A DNA stretch of 64,000 nucleotides from JADJLQ01 sp038251405 (lineage in GTDB: Bacteria; Bacteroidota; Bacteroidia; Chitinophagales; Saprospiraceae): the NCBI GenBank assembly GCA_038251405.1, contig JBBSBH010000002.1:161452-225451 (forward strand), written 5' to 3'. The translations under genes were made by a program, and so were the position numbers. The notes under the pieces were generated by a model. The model was given only the letters and a program-made list of their open reading frames with translations, was not told the origin of the DNA and searched no databases. Positions 36,480 through 46,177 of this stretch are shown here, piece after piece; within the stretch, counting starts at the first letter, position 1; each line of letters opens with the position of its first letter.

Positions 36480-37019
36480 TCACCATTGAAAAAAGGAGAA
36501 TAAAGTAGAGCCATATTTTCTTAGCTCTCTGAAATGAGGAAGCTTTTGAAAATCATATTTAAAGTTGTGCTCAAGAATGAATAGTCCATCCTCTGCAAGG
36601 ACTTTATTATCAAAAATCATTTTTGGAATTTGACCCAATTCTTTTAAAGGGTATGGAGGTCCGGCAAAAATATAATTGAAAGACTGCTGACCACGGGTAA
36701 TAAATCTAAGTGCATCATCTTGAATTATATGTATTCTTTCTGGCACTTTCCATGCTTCAGCAGTAGTTCTTACAAAATCTATACATCCTTTAAAATTATC
36801 TACATAGGTAACATCCTGGCAACCCCTGCTTATTAATTCAAAGCTATGACTACCGCTCCCTCCAAAAATATCCAGGGCATGCAAATCTTCGAAATCTACC
36901 CTGTTCTCCAAAATATTGAATAATCCTTCTCTTGAAAAATCAGTAGTGGGCCGGGTGGGCCATGATTTTGCAGGTGGGTTTAGACGGCGACCCTTTAATT
37001 TTCCTGAAATGATGCGCAT
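36480..37019 (-). CDS. rsmD: 16S rRNA (guanine966-N2)-methyltransferase
   Basis: A 179-residue class I SAM methyltransferase. MRIISGKLKGRRLNPP, RPTTDFSREGLFNIL and LDIFGGSGSHSFELISRG (SAM site) are characteristic. The catalytic motif is AGPPYPL where DPPY is usual, so Asp is replaced by Gly (FAGPPY); this substitution is typical of Bacteroidota relatives as far as I recall, but is worth noting. Its start overlaps the DUF3822 gene, a conserved pairing in this phylum. Confidence 0.9.
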   Translation of the reverse strand: MRIISGKLKGRRLNPPAKSWPTRPTTDFSREGLFNILENRVDFEDLHALDIFGGSGSHSFELISRGCQDVTYVDNFKGCIDFVRTTAEAWKVPERIHIIQDDALRFITRGQQSFNYIFAGPPYPLKELGQIPKMIFDNKVLAEDGLFILEHNFKYDFQKLPHFRELRKYGSTLFSFFQW

Positions 37020-37696
37020 GTATTTTTCATTATTTCTTTGACCAACTCTACCGTTTCTCTCCTTTCTAAAATTACTTCAGAAACATATTTCTTTAATATT
37101 CTGACATGATGAGCATTAGTTTCATTTGTCCAAACCGAGATAGCAGGCTGATGCATTGAATATTTCTCCACCAATTTTAAAATATAAAAAGTACTATCAT
37201 CAGGAGAGTCTACCCGGATGGTCTTTACTTCCTGCAACAAATTATTCATTTTAGTAATGGAGTAAAGTTTATTCTGAATCCTAAAAGACCATATACCACT
37301 GGATCTTTTATCGAAAAACGATTTACTCAAGTCTGAAAGAATAGAGTATAAATGAACCGATTCTGAGTGTAGCCTAATATACTTTAGGGGTAAATAATAA
37401 ATGCATTTTATATAATTAGAAGGCCAGGTTTCTACTTTGCATTGATAGCTGGCGGGTAATATATAAGGATGGCCCTGGTTGAGCAATAATGCTTCGTAGC
37501 CAGTTTCATACATTTTTTCAGGAACGATTACATGTGGAAAATCGCCAATAATCTTCAAATAGGAATCCTGGCTGCTTTGTAAAAAATTACTCAATTCAGT
37601 ATTCGGAAATGACTCCAATACCTCTTGAGCGTGATAATAAATAAAAAAGATGTCATCAAAAACCATTAATGACATCATTATAGGAGAAATATTCAC
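36995..37696 (-). CDS. DUF3822 family protein
   Basis: A 233-residue protein placed in DUF3822 mainly from length, its helix-strand pattern (VMVFDDIFFIYYH, TYGYEALLLNQ-like segment YEALLLNQG) and its position directly upstream of rsmD. The family has an actin-like fold according to general knowledge, but its role is unknown. It overlaps rsmD by 25 bases, implying translational coupling. Confidence 0.75.
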   Translation of the reverse strand: MNISPIMMSLMVFDDIFFIYYHAQEVLESFPNTELSNFLQSSQDSYLKIIGDFPHVIVPEKMYETGYEALLLNQGHPYILPASYQCKVETWPSNYIKCIYYLPLKYIRLHSESVHLYSILSDLSKSFFDKRSSGIWSFRIQNKLYSITKMNNLLQEVKTIRVDSPDDSTFYILKLVEKYSMHQPAISVWTNETNAHHVRILKKYVSEVILERRETVELVKEIMKNTCASFQEN

Positions 37697-37717
37697 TCCT
37701 TGATTAGTTTTTTTAGA

Positions 37718-38308
37718 CTAGTTTTTTCCTTCCCAGTTTCCGGCCAAACTTGGAGAATTTAAATCACCAAATTTAATCTTAGAATCGGGATCGTAACGAT
37801 TATCAAATTTCTTATACATTGGATCAGCATACTTACCCATAAATGCTTTGCGTTGAATACCGACCTCCAATACATCTATAATAGTAACTCCCTGTAAAAT
37901 AGTATCCGTCTGCATATCAAATTTTGCACCATTAGCATAGGGCACATAAGCCAATGAATCCAAATTGTACCCCAGGTGCCTGATACTGTCAAAAGCTGAT
38001 TCATATAATGTATCATATGTAATTTTTCCTTTGAAATTAGGATCATCAGGGTCACCAATAACCCTGATTGTCCTGAATTTTCCCACTTTTAGATGACTAG
38101 CCAATTCTTCAAAATTTTTCGCAAATGAGCCATAAATGTCTCTATGCATCTCCTGGCAATCCTTTATTGTTTTGAGCCGGGTAACCACAGCTCCTGTTCT
38201 GGCGTCCTTTTCTGCTTTAAAATCAAGTGGTTCCTTGATACTTAAATAAAGAACATAAACGCAGACCAAAATAACTAAAAGAACAAGTACATTAATGATA
38301 GTCTTCAT
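37718..38308 (-). CDS. Membrane-anchored protein of unknown function
   Basis: A 196-residue protein with one N-terminal membrane helix (about residues 4-23, INVLVLLVILVCVYVLYL). A soluble domain follows, starting RTGAVVTRLKTIKDCQEMHRD. The helix followed by an amphipathic segment with 'YGSFAKNFEEL' resembles the layout of pilin-like (type II secretion pseudopilin) subunits, but no prepilin cleavage motif is clear. It precedes DUF3822 and rsmD on the same strand. Confidence 0.6.
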   Translation of the reverse strand: MKTIINVLVLLVILVCVYVLYLSIKEPLDFKAEKDARTGAVVTRLKTIKDCQEMHRDIYGSFAKNFEELASHLKVGKFRTIRVIGDPDDPNFKGKITYDTLYESAFDSIRHLGYNLDSLAYVPYANGAKFDMQTDTILQGVTIIDVLEVGIQRKAFMGKYADPMYKKFDNRYDPDSKIKFGDLNSPSLAGNWEGKN

Positions 38309-38409
38309 AAATTTTTAGATTTCAATATTTTCTGACGCCACAATTATAGCAATTTTTAATATATTAACGTATAAGCACCGTAACAAAAATATTCTGATGC
38401 TAAAATTCT

Positions 38410-38417
38410 TAATTTTG
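38410..38417 (+). promoter_or_regulatory. -7 promoter element (TAATTTTG) of tsaD
   Basis: It matches TAnnTTTG, 20 bases before the TTG start of tsaD. Confidence 0.5.
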
Positions 38418-38437
38418 GCGTACCAATTTATGAAAAG

Positions 38438-39436
38438 TTGATTAAAATATTAGCCATTGAATCAAGTTGTGATGAAACATCAGCTGCAATCATCAGGGAT
38501 GGGACAGTTTTAAGCAACCTGATTGCTAATCAGACTATCCACGCTGAATATGGTGGGGTGGTTCCTGAGCTTGCGTCCCGGTCGCACCAGGAAAATATTG
38601 TTCCTGTAGTTCAATCTGCACTTTTATCAGCAAATTCCACTTTACAAGAGCTAAATGCTATTTCTGTAACCCTTGGCCCAGGACTGATGGGGTCACTCTT
38701 AGTAGGAGTGAGCTTTGCCAAAACACTGGCTTATAGTTTAGGAATACCTCTGTTAGCTGTAAATCATATGCAAGCCCATATTTTGGCTCATTTTGCTGAA
38801 GATCCAAAACCAAAATTTCCTTTTCTATGTCTGACAGTCTCAGGCGGTCATACTCAAATCGTTTTAGTTAAAAATTACCTGGAAATGGAAGTAATTGGTC
38901 AAACTTTAGACGATGCAGTAGGCGAAGCATTTGATAAAGGGGGCAAAATATTCGGTTTGGGTTACCCCGCCGGGCCATTAATAGATAAATTTGCCAAACT
39001 TGGTTCTTTAACTGTAAAATTCCCGGAGCCTCAAATAGAGGGATTAAATTTTAGCTTTAGCGGGGTAAAAACGGCCGTATTGTATCACGTGCAAAAACAG
39101 GTAAGATTTGATCCTGATTATTTAAAAAATAACATACATGATTTATGTGCCTCACTGCAGTATACCTTAGTTTCCATATTAATGAATAAACTGATAAAGG
39201 CAGCTAATGAATTTAATATCACAGAGATCGCGATTGCAGGAGGCGTTTCAGCTAATAGCCATCTTAGAAATGAATTAGAAATGACGGGCAGGAAACTGGG
39301 TTGGAAGACATACATCCCCAGATTTGAGTATTGTACTGATAATGCAGCTATGATTGGAATCGCAGGATATTATAATTACCTGGCTGGAAATTTTAGTGCT
39401 TTGGATGTAACTCCGCAAGCAAGGATGATTCTTTAA
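38438..39436 (+). CDS. tsaD: tRNA N6-adenosine threonylcarbamoyltransferase
   Basis: A 332-residue ASKHA-fold enzyme that transfers threonylcarbamoyl to A37 of ANN-decoding tRNAs. ILAIESSCDETSAAI opens the protein, metal-binding VNHMQAHILAH is intact, and LTVSGGHTQI and AIAGGVSANSHLR follow. The start is TTG at 38438: the nearest ATG at 38430 is out of frame and closes after three codons. Single-gene unit followed by a lipoprotein gene. Confidence 0.96.
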   Translation: MIKILAIESSCDETSAAIIRDGTVLSNLIANQTIHAEYGGVVPELASRSHQENIVPVVQSALLSANSTLQELNAISVTLGPGLMGSLLVGVSFAKTLAYSLGIPLLAVNHMQAHILAHFAEDPKPKFPFLCLTVSGGHTQIVLVKNYLEMEVIGQTLDDAVGEAFDKGGKIFGLGYPAGPLIDKFAKLGSLTVKFPEPQIEGLNFSFSGVKTAVLYHVQKQVRFDPDYLKNNIHDLCASLQYTLVSILMNKLIKAANEFNITEIAIAGGVSANSHLRNELEMTGRKLGWKTYIPRFEYCTDNAAMIGIAGYYNYLAGNFSALDVTPQARMIL

Positions 39437-39447
39437 AATTTTATAGT

Positions 39448-40206
39448 ATGAAACCGATGACGCTACTTTTTATTGCCTTCTTCATTAATATTAATTGTAA
39501 TGACCATAAAAAGGTTGCTGTAGAATCGGGAAATGCTATTCAAAGCTCAATAGTCATTACGAATCAAAAACCAGACTCGATGGAAGCACTTTATTTACCC
39601 GGTGCCATGCTTATTAAATCCCAAAATGAAATTATCTATGGTGCAAAAAATATAGCTAATCAAAAGAAGACCGAATGTAAAAATCTCAAAAAAGCAGAAC
39701 TGTTATATTCTATCGCCGCCAATCAAGACTCTAGTATTTACTACCAGATCACCAAATTGTCGTGCGAGAATGATCAATCCTATGCCCGTATATTAATTTT
39801 AAACGGACCATCTGGAAATAGAAAAATTGAATTAGAATTCATCAGCCCCCTTGAAGTGGGATTCATTAATGAAAAAGATCAGCTGGATCAAAGACGCCAG
39901 GAATGGATTAAAAAATGTAATGCTCATAGCGCGGCAGATTTAATCAATAATCTATATGCCAAAGAAGCTATTTATTTCAATTATAAACCACTGGTTATTG
40001 GTCGGGCGGCTATTACCAACGAATACTCCTATATGAATAATAATCACTACAGTCTTCATTTAGAGCCATTGAAAGTAGTACAAATAAATAATAATATCGC
40101 GTTTGAAATTGGCCAGTGCAGCGGTTCATACCAGGGAAAATACCTGATCGTGTGGCAAAAAAATATGGAAGGAAAATGGTATGTTTTACTAGATTCCAAT
40201 ATCTAA
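39448..40206 (+). CDS. Putative lipoprotein with SnoaL/DUF4440-like domain
   Basis: A 252-residue protein whose hydrophobic start ends in ININC, a possible lipobox (Cys17). Residues about 150-252 look like an NTF2/ketosteroid-isomerase-like cone: RQEWIKKCNAHSAADLINNL, a strand with AIYFNYKPLVIGRAAI, and a closing GKYLIVWQKNMEGKWYVLLD. Such domains often bind small molecules without catalysis. The N-terminal half may be a second copy, diverged. It lies 11 bases after tsaD. Confidence 0.6.
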   Translation: MKPMTLLFIAFFININCNDHKKVAVESGNAIQSSIVITNQKPDSMEALYLPGAMLIKSQNEIIYGAKNIANQKKTECKNLKKAELLYSIAANQDSSIYYQITKLSCENDQSYARILILNGPSGNRKIELEFISPLEVGFINEKDQLDQRRQEWIKKCNAHSAADLINNLYAKEAIYFNYKPLVIGRAAITNEYSYMNNNHYSLHLEPLKVVQINNNIAFEIGQCSGSYQGKYLIVWQKNMEGKWYVLLDSNI

Positions 40207-40219
40207 AAACATATATCCT

Positions 40220-40951
40220 CTAGGAAAATGATAACAGCCCAAATGCCAGCCCAATTCCAAGTGCGATCCAGATCAATTTACGCCAGGCTATGCCATGATG
40301 GTGTAAATTTTCAGATTCAAACAAAATAGTAATAGAAACATGCAATAAGGAGCCAGCGGCAAATGCCAACACATAATTTAACTGATTCATCAAAAATGGA
40401 ACAGATTGCAATAAAAGCATGCCTATGGGAGTAATCAGGGAGAAAGCCGCTATCCATAATAATGATTGATTTCTACTTTTGCCTAAAATATTCATTACCA
40501 TAAATAAAGTAAAACCTTCAGCAACTTTATGTAATAAAATACCGGTATAGATAGTATGAATATGGGACTCTTTTAAAACATCAAATCCCACAAAAGGTAA
40601 TCCATCAAGTAATGCATGCACACCAAGTCCTAAAAACAAAGGTAAAATCAATGATCTGCTTTTTTCATATTCATGCAGGTGCAGGTGTCCGTGCTCGACC
40701 CCACGGGTAAGTATATCCATACCAATCTGAAGGAAAAATCCCATGAGTACAAAAAGACCAATCTGATGATGATGTCCGGTAAATATTGCAGGAAACAATT
40801 CTAGAATAAGTATGGCAAATAAAAATGCTCCACTAAAAGAAAGTATATCCTGAAGTGTGCCCTTTCTATTTTTATTGGAAAGCCAAACAGCTATGCCCGC
40901 ACCGGCCAGTAGAAACACTATACATAATAGGGCATATTCAAAAATATTCAT
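40220..40951 (-). CDS. ZIP family metal transporter
   Basis: A 243-residue membrane protein with about eight helices. It has a His-rich loop HGHLHLHEYEKS between helices, the metal-binding HALLDGLPF, and HKVAEGFTLF, the helix V signature of ZIP transporters. It should import zinc or a similar divalent metal. Its start overlaps the PAP2 gene by 4 bases. Confidence 0.9.
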   Translation of the reverse strand: MNIFEYALLCIVFLLAGAGIAVWLSNKNRKGTLQDILSFSGAFLFAILILELFPAIFTGHHHQIGLFVLMGFFLQIGMDILTRGVEHGHLHLHEYEKSRSLILPLFLGLGVHALLDGLPFVGFDVLKESHIHTIYTGILLHKVAEGFTLFMVMNILGKSRNQSLLWIAAFSLITPIGMLLLQSVPFLMNQLNYVLAFAAGSLLHVSITILFESENLHHHGIAWRKLIWIALGIGLAFGLLSFS

Positions 40952-41508
40952 TGGAAAAATGGAATTTTCTTATACATAAATGATCCGATAATACCGGCTA
41001 TCGATCCAATGAATGCCCCACCCAGGATATCCAGGGGAAAATGCACGCCCACATATATTTGAGCATAAGAGATAATGACAGCCCAAATCAAAAATAAATA
41101 TCGCCACCTGCCCATAAAAACCGCCCCCGTTAAACAGAAAAAAACAGATATACTAAAATGATTGGTAGCATGCGATGATGTAAAGCTATATCCTGTACCG
41201 CAATGTACTAACAATCGACGATGGCCTTCCAAAGCCACTTCATTGCAGGGTCTGGACCGGTGAATATTTTTCTTTATTAATTCACTACTAAGATAGTTTG
41301 ATCCTAGCACGATGAACACAGTCATTAATATGTATTTCCAGCCTTTTCCTCCAAAGTTCATTACCAAATAGGCTATCAAAAAAACATAAAGTGGTGCCCA
41401 CACATATTGATTCCGCATAAATGAAAAAAACACATCCAGATAATGATTAGTCCACACTTGGTTTATGAAGTGAAATAAAACAAAATCCAGCTGAATAATT
41501 TGTTCCAT
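40948..41508 (-). CDS. PAP2 family membrane phosphatase
   Basis: A 186-residue membrane protein from the ATG at 41508. The three phosphatase motifs are KKNIHRSRP (KxxxxxxRP type), TSSHATNHF (replacing PSGH) and VGVHFPLDILGG with catalytic His and Asp. It may recycle undecaprenyl diphosphate or act on phosphatidic acid or lipid A; sequence alone does not decide. A longer start at 41541 adds residues without family support. It is cotranscribed with the ZIP transporter. Confidence 0.88.
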   Translation of the reverse strand: MEQIIQLDFVLFHFINQVWTNHYLDVFFSFMRNQYVWAPLYVFLIAYLVMNFGGKGWKYILMTVFIVLGSNYLSSELIKKNIHRSRPCNEVALEGHRRLLVHCGTGYSFTSSHATNHFSISVFFCLTGAVFMGRWRYLFLIWAVIISYAQIYVGVHFPLDILGGAFIGSIAGIIGSFMYKKIPFFQ

Positions 41509-41552
41509 GAATGTTTTGCAAAGGTAGTTAGCTAACTGCATCCAAAGACATT

Positions 41553-41560
41553 TATCTTTG
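41553..41560 (+). promoter_or_regulatory. -7 promoter element (TATCTTTG) of galE
   Basis: It matches TAnnTTTG, only 7 bases before the galE ATG, implying a very short or absent 5' leader. Confidence 0.6.
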
Positions 41561-41567
41561 CACTGAA

Positions 41568-42599
41568 ATGACTAAAATATTAGTAACAGGTGCATCAGGA
41601 TATATAGGAAGCCATACCATGATTGATCTCCTGAATAATGACTTTGAAGTGGTAGGTGTTGATAATCAAATCAATTCTTCTGCTAAAGCTTACGATCGAA
41701 TCAAAACCATTACAGGCAAATCCTTCAAATCCTATCATGTAAATCTTTGCAATAAAAATGATTTGTTTGCTGTATTTGAAGAAAATCCTGAGTTAAAGGC
41801 AGTAATTCATTTTGCAGCACTAAAGAGTGTAGAAGAGTCAATGGCCAAGCCTTTTCTTTATTATGAAAACAATCTGGTTGGGCTGATTAATCTTTTAGAA
41901 GCCCAGGATAAATATAACGTGCCACATCATATATTTTCTTCTTCCTGTACTGTCTATGGGAATACCAGCGATCTCCCGGTGACAGAAAATTCTGCCTGGA
42001 ATACAGCAGAATCACCATACGGTCTCACCAAACAATTGGGAGAATCTATGATTGAAAATATGTGCAAAATTAAACCTTACTTTAAAGCATCCGCCCTTCG
42101 ATACTTCAATCCAGCTGGAGCTCACCCATCTGCATTATTGGGAGAAGCAGCAATAGTAGAAGTTAGAAATTTGATTCCATTGATCATGGAAGTTGGCTTT
42201 GGGAAAAGAGCGCAACTTTTGGTTTTTGGCAACGACTACCCTACTCGTGATGGCACTAATATTCGCGACTATATTCATATCATGGATCTCGCTCACTCCC
42301 ACACTTTGGCGTTGAAGCATTTATTAAGTGAAGAATCCAAATCAAATTATAGTGTATATAATATAGGATCAGGCACTGGGGTAAGCATCCTGGAGGCCAT
42401 CCATGCATTTGAAAAAATATCTGACAAAAAACTCAATTTTAAAATAGTGGATAGAAGACCTGGTGATGTGATTGCGATCTATGCAGATTTTACTAAAGCA
42501 GAAAAAGAACTGGGATGGCGACCCCAATATTCTATTGAAGATATAATGCAATCTGCCTGGAAATGGGAAAAGAATAAAGTTGAGTTTTTAGGCAACTAA
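41568..42599 (+). CDS. galE: UDP-glucose 4-epimerase
   Basis: A 343-residue extended short-chain dehydrogenase/reductase. TGASGYIGSHT binds NAD, SSCTVYG holds the catalytic Ser, and the Tyr-xxx-Lys pair is YGLTK. RYFNPAGAHPSALLGE and DGTNIRDYIHIMDLA are hallmarks of GalE. It interconverts UDP-glucose and UDP-galactose for surface sugars. It heads a run of three same-strand genes. Confidence 0.95.
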   Translation: MTKILVTGASGYIGSHTMIDLLNNDFEVVGVDNQINSSAKAYDRIKTITGKSFKSYHVNLCNKNDLFAVFEENPELKAVIHFAALKSVEESMAKPFLYYENNLVGLINLLEAQDKYNVPHHIFSSSCTVYGNTSDLPVTENSAWNTAESPYGLTKQLGESMIENMCKIKPYFKASALRYFNPAGAHPSALLGEAAIVEVRNLIPLIMEVGFGKRAQLLVFGNDYPTRDGTNIRDYIHIMDLAHSHTLALKHLLSEESKSNYSVYNIGSGTGVSILEAIHAFEKISDKKLNFKIVDRRPGDVIAIYADFTKAEKELGWRPQYSIEDIMQSAWKWEKNKVEFLGN

Positions 42600-42645
42600 G
42601 CCAGTACTTTTTTGTAGAATTATAAAGTTAAATCAATCCTTCTGA

Positions 42646-43182
42646 ATGACAGATATTTTCGTAATCATAGGCAGTGCCAGTACGCATTCTTCGAACGAAA
42701 TGATTATCGATCATATTAAAAATCTATCAAAAGATAATCTTAGGTTGATCATTTTTAAGGAACTTAAGTCGCTGCCTCATTTCGATCCTGAATTGGCACT
42801 AGAAAATCCACCAAAATCCGTTCTCGAATTCAGAAAGAATATCGAAGAGTCTGTTGGTGTCATTATTTGTACGCCAGAATATGTATTTAGCATACCCAGT
42901 GGGCTCAAAAATGCAATTGAATGGTGTGTTTCCACCACAGTATTTTCCGATAAAATAACCGGGATTATCACCGCATCTTCCAGTGGACAAAAAGGGCACG
43001 CTGAATTGCAATTAATAATGAAAACCATCATGGCTAAATTAAGTGACGAGACCAATTTATTGATTCAGGGGGTAAAAGGAAAAATAAATAAAGATGGAGA
43101 AATTACCGATCCACTTACAACAGATCTATTGAAAAGTTTTACCAAAGCTTTTATAAAATTAGTAACAGTCAAATATGCCTAA
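42646..43182 (+). CDS. NADPH-dependent FMN reductase
   Basis: A 178-residue flavodoxin-fold protein. The phosphate loop region is IGSASTHSSNE and the isoalloxazine-binding segment is CTPEYVFSIPSGLKNAIEW, as in NADPH-dependent FMN reductases (chromate/azo reductase family). A physiological role in quinone or flavin reduction is likely. Same strand as galE, 46 bases downstream. Confidence 0.9.
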   Translation: MTDIFVIIGSASTHSSNEMIIDHIKNLSKDNLRLIIFKELKSLPHFDPELALENPPKSVLEFRKNIEESVGVIICTPEYVFSIPSGLKNAIEWCVSTTVFSDKITGIITASSSGQKGHAELQLIMKTIMAKLSDETNLLIQGVKGKINKDGEITDPLTTDLLKSFTKAFIKLVTVKYA

Positions 43183-43193
43183 GATAGTATAAA

Positions 43194-43943
43194 ATGAAAG
43201 TGGATTATTTACAAAAGATACTAGGAGATTTTGAAACACACCATGTTCATGGAATAAGAGCATGCTTTGAAAATGGTATAAGTCCAAATCAAATGTATAA
43301 TGGCAAACCTTTGGTTTACGAATTTATCAATATGTATTTGCGCAGCCCGGGATTCAAAGACTGCATTCGGGCTTTTGTGGAATATGGTTTGGAATTTGAA
43401 GATGAAACACTTCTGGCTGTACTTTTAGATGATGCTTCCGACCTGGAAGATTTGATTATCCAAGACAAGACTATTTTAAGTAATCAGTACTCACTTGACG
43501 CTGCATTTACACCTTTGTATAAGACTTCCCTTCTTCATATTTGTGCTGAATACAATCATGTAGCTTGTGCGAAAGTTCTAATTAACCATGGAGTGGGTGT
43601 AAATACTACCGCCGGACTAGATGCTCACGGGTTTGGAGGACATACGCCCATATTTCATACTGTAAACCAACATGATAATCAGTGTATCGATATGTTAAAA
43701 TTTTTGGTTTCCCAAGATGCTGACCTGAACCTCACGGTGAAAGGTCTTATCTGGGGGAAAGGATATGAATGGGAGACATTTATTCCTTCAGTAAATCCGG
43801 TTAGCTATGCTATGATGGGGTTATTGCGACAATTTCAAAGGACAGAAGTACAAATTTATCAGGTAGTTTCTATTTTGATGAAAGCTAAATTTGGAATAGA
43901 TTTTAATCCGGAAAATATTCCAAATAAATATCTAGCTGGTTGA
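43194..43943 (+). CDS. Ankyrin-repeat protein
   Basis: A 249-residue protein with ankyrin-type repeats. The clearest are TSLLHICAEYNHVACAKVLINHGVGVN (quoted in part as LLHICAEYNHVACAKVLINH) and TPIFHTVNQHDNQCIDML with FLVSQDADLN, about residues 115-190. There is no signal peptide, so it is probably cytosolic and acts in protein-protein contact. It lies 11 bases after the FMN reductase. Confidence 0.82.
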   Translation: MKVDYLQKILGDFETHHVHGIRACFENGISPNQMYNGKPLVYEFINMYLRSPGFKDCIRAFVEYGLEFEDETLLAVLLDDASDLEDLIIQDKTILSNQYSLDAAFTPLYKTSLLHICAEYNHVACAKVLINHGVGVNTTAGLDAHGFGGHTPIFHTVNQHDNQCIDMLKFLVSQDADLNLTVKGLIWGKGYEWETFIPSVNPVSYAMMGLLRQFQRTEVQIYQVVSILMKAKFGIDFNPENIPNKYLAG

Positions 43944-43945
43944 GA

Positions 43946-46153
43946 TTACATCAATGAATATTTTACTCCTGCATACCACCTCATGCCCATATTCGGCGCA
44001 TACAACCTTGTAGCATCAAAATAGATAGTACCTGTATTAAAAGGGCTTACAATCTGATAAGGCTGTATATAGTTAAATAGATTTTCTGAGCCGGTATATA
44101 CTTCCCATTTCCCTATATTATGACTGATATGCAGGTTGGCCAACAGGTATGAAGGAGATTGATTCAAATGGCCTGCGCTGCCTTGCGTCGGATAAGATGA
44201 GATATCTAATAATCGTTGATGTCCCACCCATTGCAAAGTAAAATTTCCAATCCATTTACTCTCATTTGAATTAAGATCCAGTGTAAATAAAGCTCTATGT
44301 TTAGGGAGATACATTTTTGTTATCAATGGTGCATTTTCATTTAAACGGTACCGGGCATCGGTAAATTTATAGGCTAGTTTAAATCCAAAATTAGGAGTAA
44401 TCTGAAATTGATTTTGGATCAGGGCAAAATTGATTCGTGATCCTTTATCAATATAGGTGTTGATTATTTTACCGGGAGTAGATTCTATGTCCTGGATATT
44501 TTGCTTTATAAAATAAGTATGATAAAAATCCAGTGAAATATTCCATTCAGCAGGGCCCCCTATAAACACTTTTTGATTGTAGCTCAATCCATAATTATTG
44601 GCCATATCTAAGCCAATGGATTCAATTTGATAGGTTCGTCCCATACCAATGAAATGAATATTATCAGATATGATATTAGGCATTCGGTATGCCCTTCCTG
44701 CCGAGGCACGGATGGTGCCGTAGTCATTATCTACCTGAAATCGCATACTCAGCCTGGGTGTCAGTTTGGACCCATACCGATCATACCGATCCGCTCGTAG
44801 CCCTGTGGTAAATCCAAACTTTGATTCTTTCACATCAGCGTTATAATTGTATTCTCCAAATACTCCGGGAACCACATCATTTCTATTAAAAACAAAGCTA
44901 GAAAAGCCTTCTTGCGTGTCATTGGTCCTTACACTGGCACCGGCATTGATTTTATGTCTTTTACTTTTCAGTTTGTCTTCGTAAATCAGGTTAGCATAGG
45001 TAGAAAAATCCTCCCCATTGGCTACCTGAGCATATTGTGCATTATACTGGTGCTTTTGCACATGCCATTGAAATCCTAAAGCTTTCCCTTCATCCTTAAA
45101 TCCTATAAAACCAATATTCCCAAATATCTCAAGTCGTTTATTATTGTGCAGATAGGAGATCAATCCTTCAAAATGATCTGGTGATGGATGATGTTCCTGT
45201 CCTCCGGTTCTTTCATCTAGAATACCATGAATATTGAGTTGAGCTTCCCATTTATAATCGAAATAATGAAAGCGTTGCATAAGATTTAATTGCTTCTTGC
45301 GAGGTGAATCCAAAAAACTATCATCATTTAAGTCCTGGTGATGTCCTTCAGTACTTGCATGCAGTAAAGTACCGGCGCTCCATTTTTCAGTTATCCTTTT
45401 ATTGGTAATCAGATTCAACTCAAACCTTCGCTGATGATTGGCATAAGCATTTAGATAAAATTTCGGTCCATCTCTAGGGTCTATTAAGTCTACATTTATC
45501 TGACCAGCAAGCCCCTCAGAGCCATTTACTACCGTGCCTGCGCCTTTGCTTACTTGCACTGATTTGAGCCAGGGTCCGGGAATGAAATCAAAAGCAAACG
45601 GAGCAGCAAAATTGTACATAGTAGCTCTCGAATCGATCATAATCTGAGAATAGATTCCCCTTAATCCAAGTATTTCTATTTCGCGGGTACCTAAAGCAGC
45701 ATTAGTATAATTGGCATCTACTACTGCACTTGTTTCAAAGCTTTCGGAAAGATTACAACAAGGCGCCTTCCTCAGTTCCCTCAGACTAATTATTTCCTTA
45801 TTCATATTGCTGGCAATAGGCGTATAGGTATCCGCTATTTTGGACCTCACCTCTATTTGCTGAAGATCCACATTTTCACTCAATACGATTTCTAAATTAT
45901 TTTCAGTAGCAAGGACTTTCTGTTCCAGGCTTTTAAACCCAACATAGTTGATGATTAAAATAGAATCGTTATTGCGTAAGATTTTAAATTTGCCCTCAGC
46001 ATCTGTGACAGCAAAGGAGTTCTTATTCTTCCATTGTAAAGTGGCCCCTTCAAGGGGAAGGCCCGATTCATCTACCAACTTACCTTTCAGTTCATTTTGA
46101 GAAAAACTAATGCCAAAAGATAATAGACCAATGAATATAATAATGAATTTCAA
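43946..46153 (-). CDS. TonB-dependent receptor
   Basis: A 735-residue outer membrane receptor from a TTG at 46153, which gives a clean signal peptide (MKFIIIFIGLLSFGISFSQ). A carboxypeptidase-like domain (about 20-100, LKGKLVDESGLPLEGATLQW) precedes the plug and the barrel. The plug carries an unusual Cys pair, APCCNLSESFE, seen in some Bacteroidota metal-related receptors as far as I recall. The alternative TTG at 46180 lies inside the promoter element and is unlikely. It is divergent from the M1 peptidase; the substrate is not known. Confidence 0.85.
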   Translation of the reverse strand: MKFIIIFIGLLSFGISFSQNELKGKLVDESGLPLEGATLQWKNKNSFAVTDAEGKFKILRNNDSILIINYVGFKSLEQKVLATENNLEIVLSENVDLQQIEVRSKIADTYTPIASNMNKEIISLRELRKAPCCNLSESFETSAVVDANYTNAALGTREIEILGLRGIYSQIMIDSRATMYNFAAPFAFDFIPGPWLKSVQVSKGAGTVVNGSEGLAGQINVDLIDPRDGPKFYLNAYANHQRRFELNLITNKRITEKWSAGTLLHASTEGHHQDLNDDSFLDSPRKKQLNLMQRFHYFDYKWEAQLNIHGILDERTGGQEHHPSPDHFEGLISYLHNNKRLEIFGNIGFIGFKDEGKALGFQWHVQKHQYNAQYAQVANGEDFSTYANLIYEDKLKSKRHKINAGASVRTNDTQEGFSSFVFNRNDVVPGVFGEYNYNADVKESKFGFTTGLRADRYDRYGSKLTPRLSMRFQVDNDYGTIRASAGRAYRMPNIISDNIHFIGMGRTYQIESIGLDMANNYGLSYNQKVFIGGPAEWNISLDFYHTYFIKQNIQDIESTPGKIINTYIDKGSRINFALIQNQFQITPNFGFKLAYKFTDARYRLNENAPLITKMYLPKHRALFTLDLNSNESKWIGNFTLQWVGHQRLLDISSYPTQGSAGHLNQSPSYLLANLHISHNIGKWEVYTGSENLFNYIQPYQIVSPFNTGTIYFDATRLYAPNMGMRWYAGVKYSLM

Positions 46154-46177
46154 AGGCGTGTTAATTTTTTTATAATA

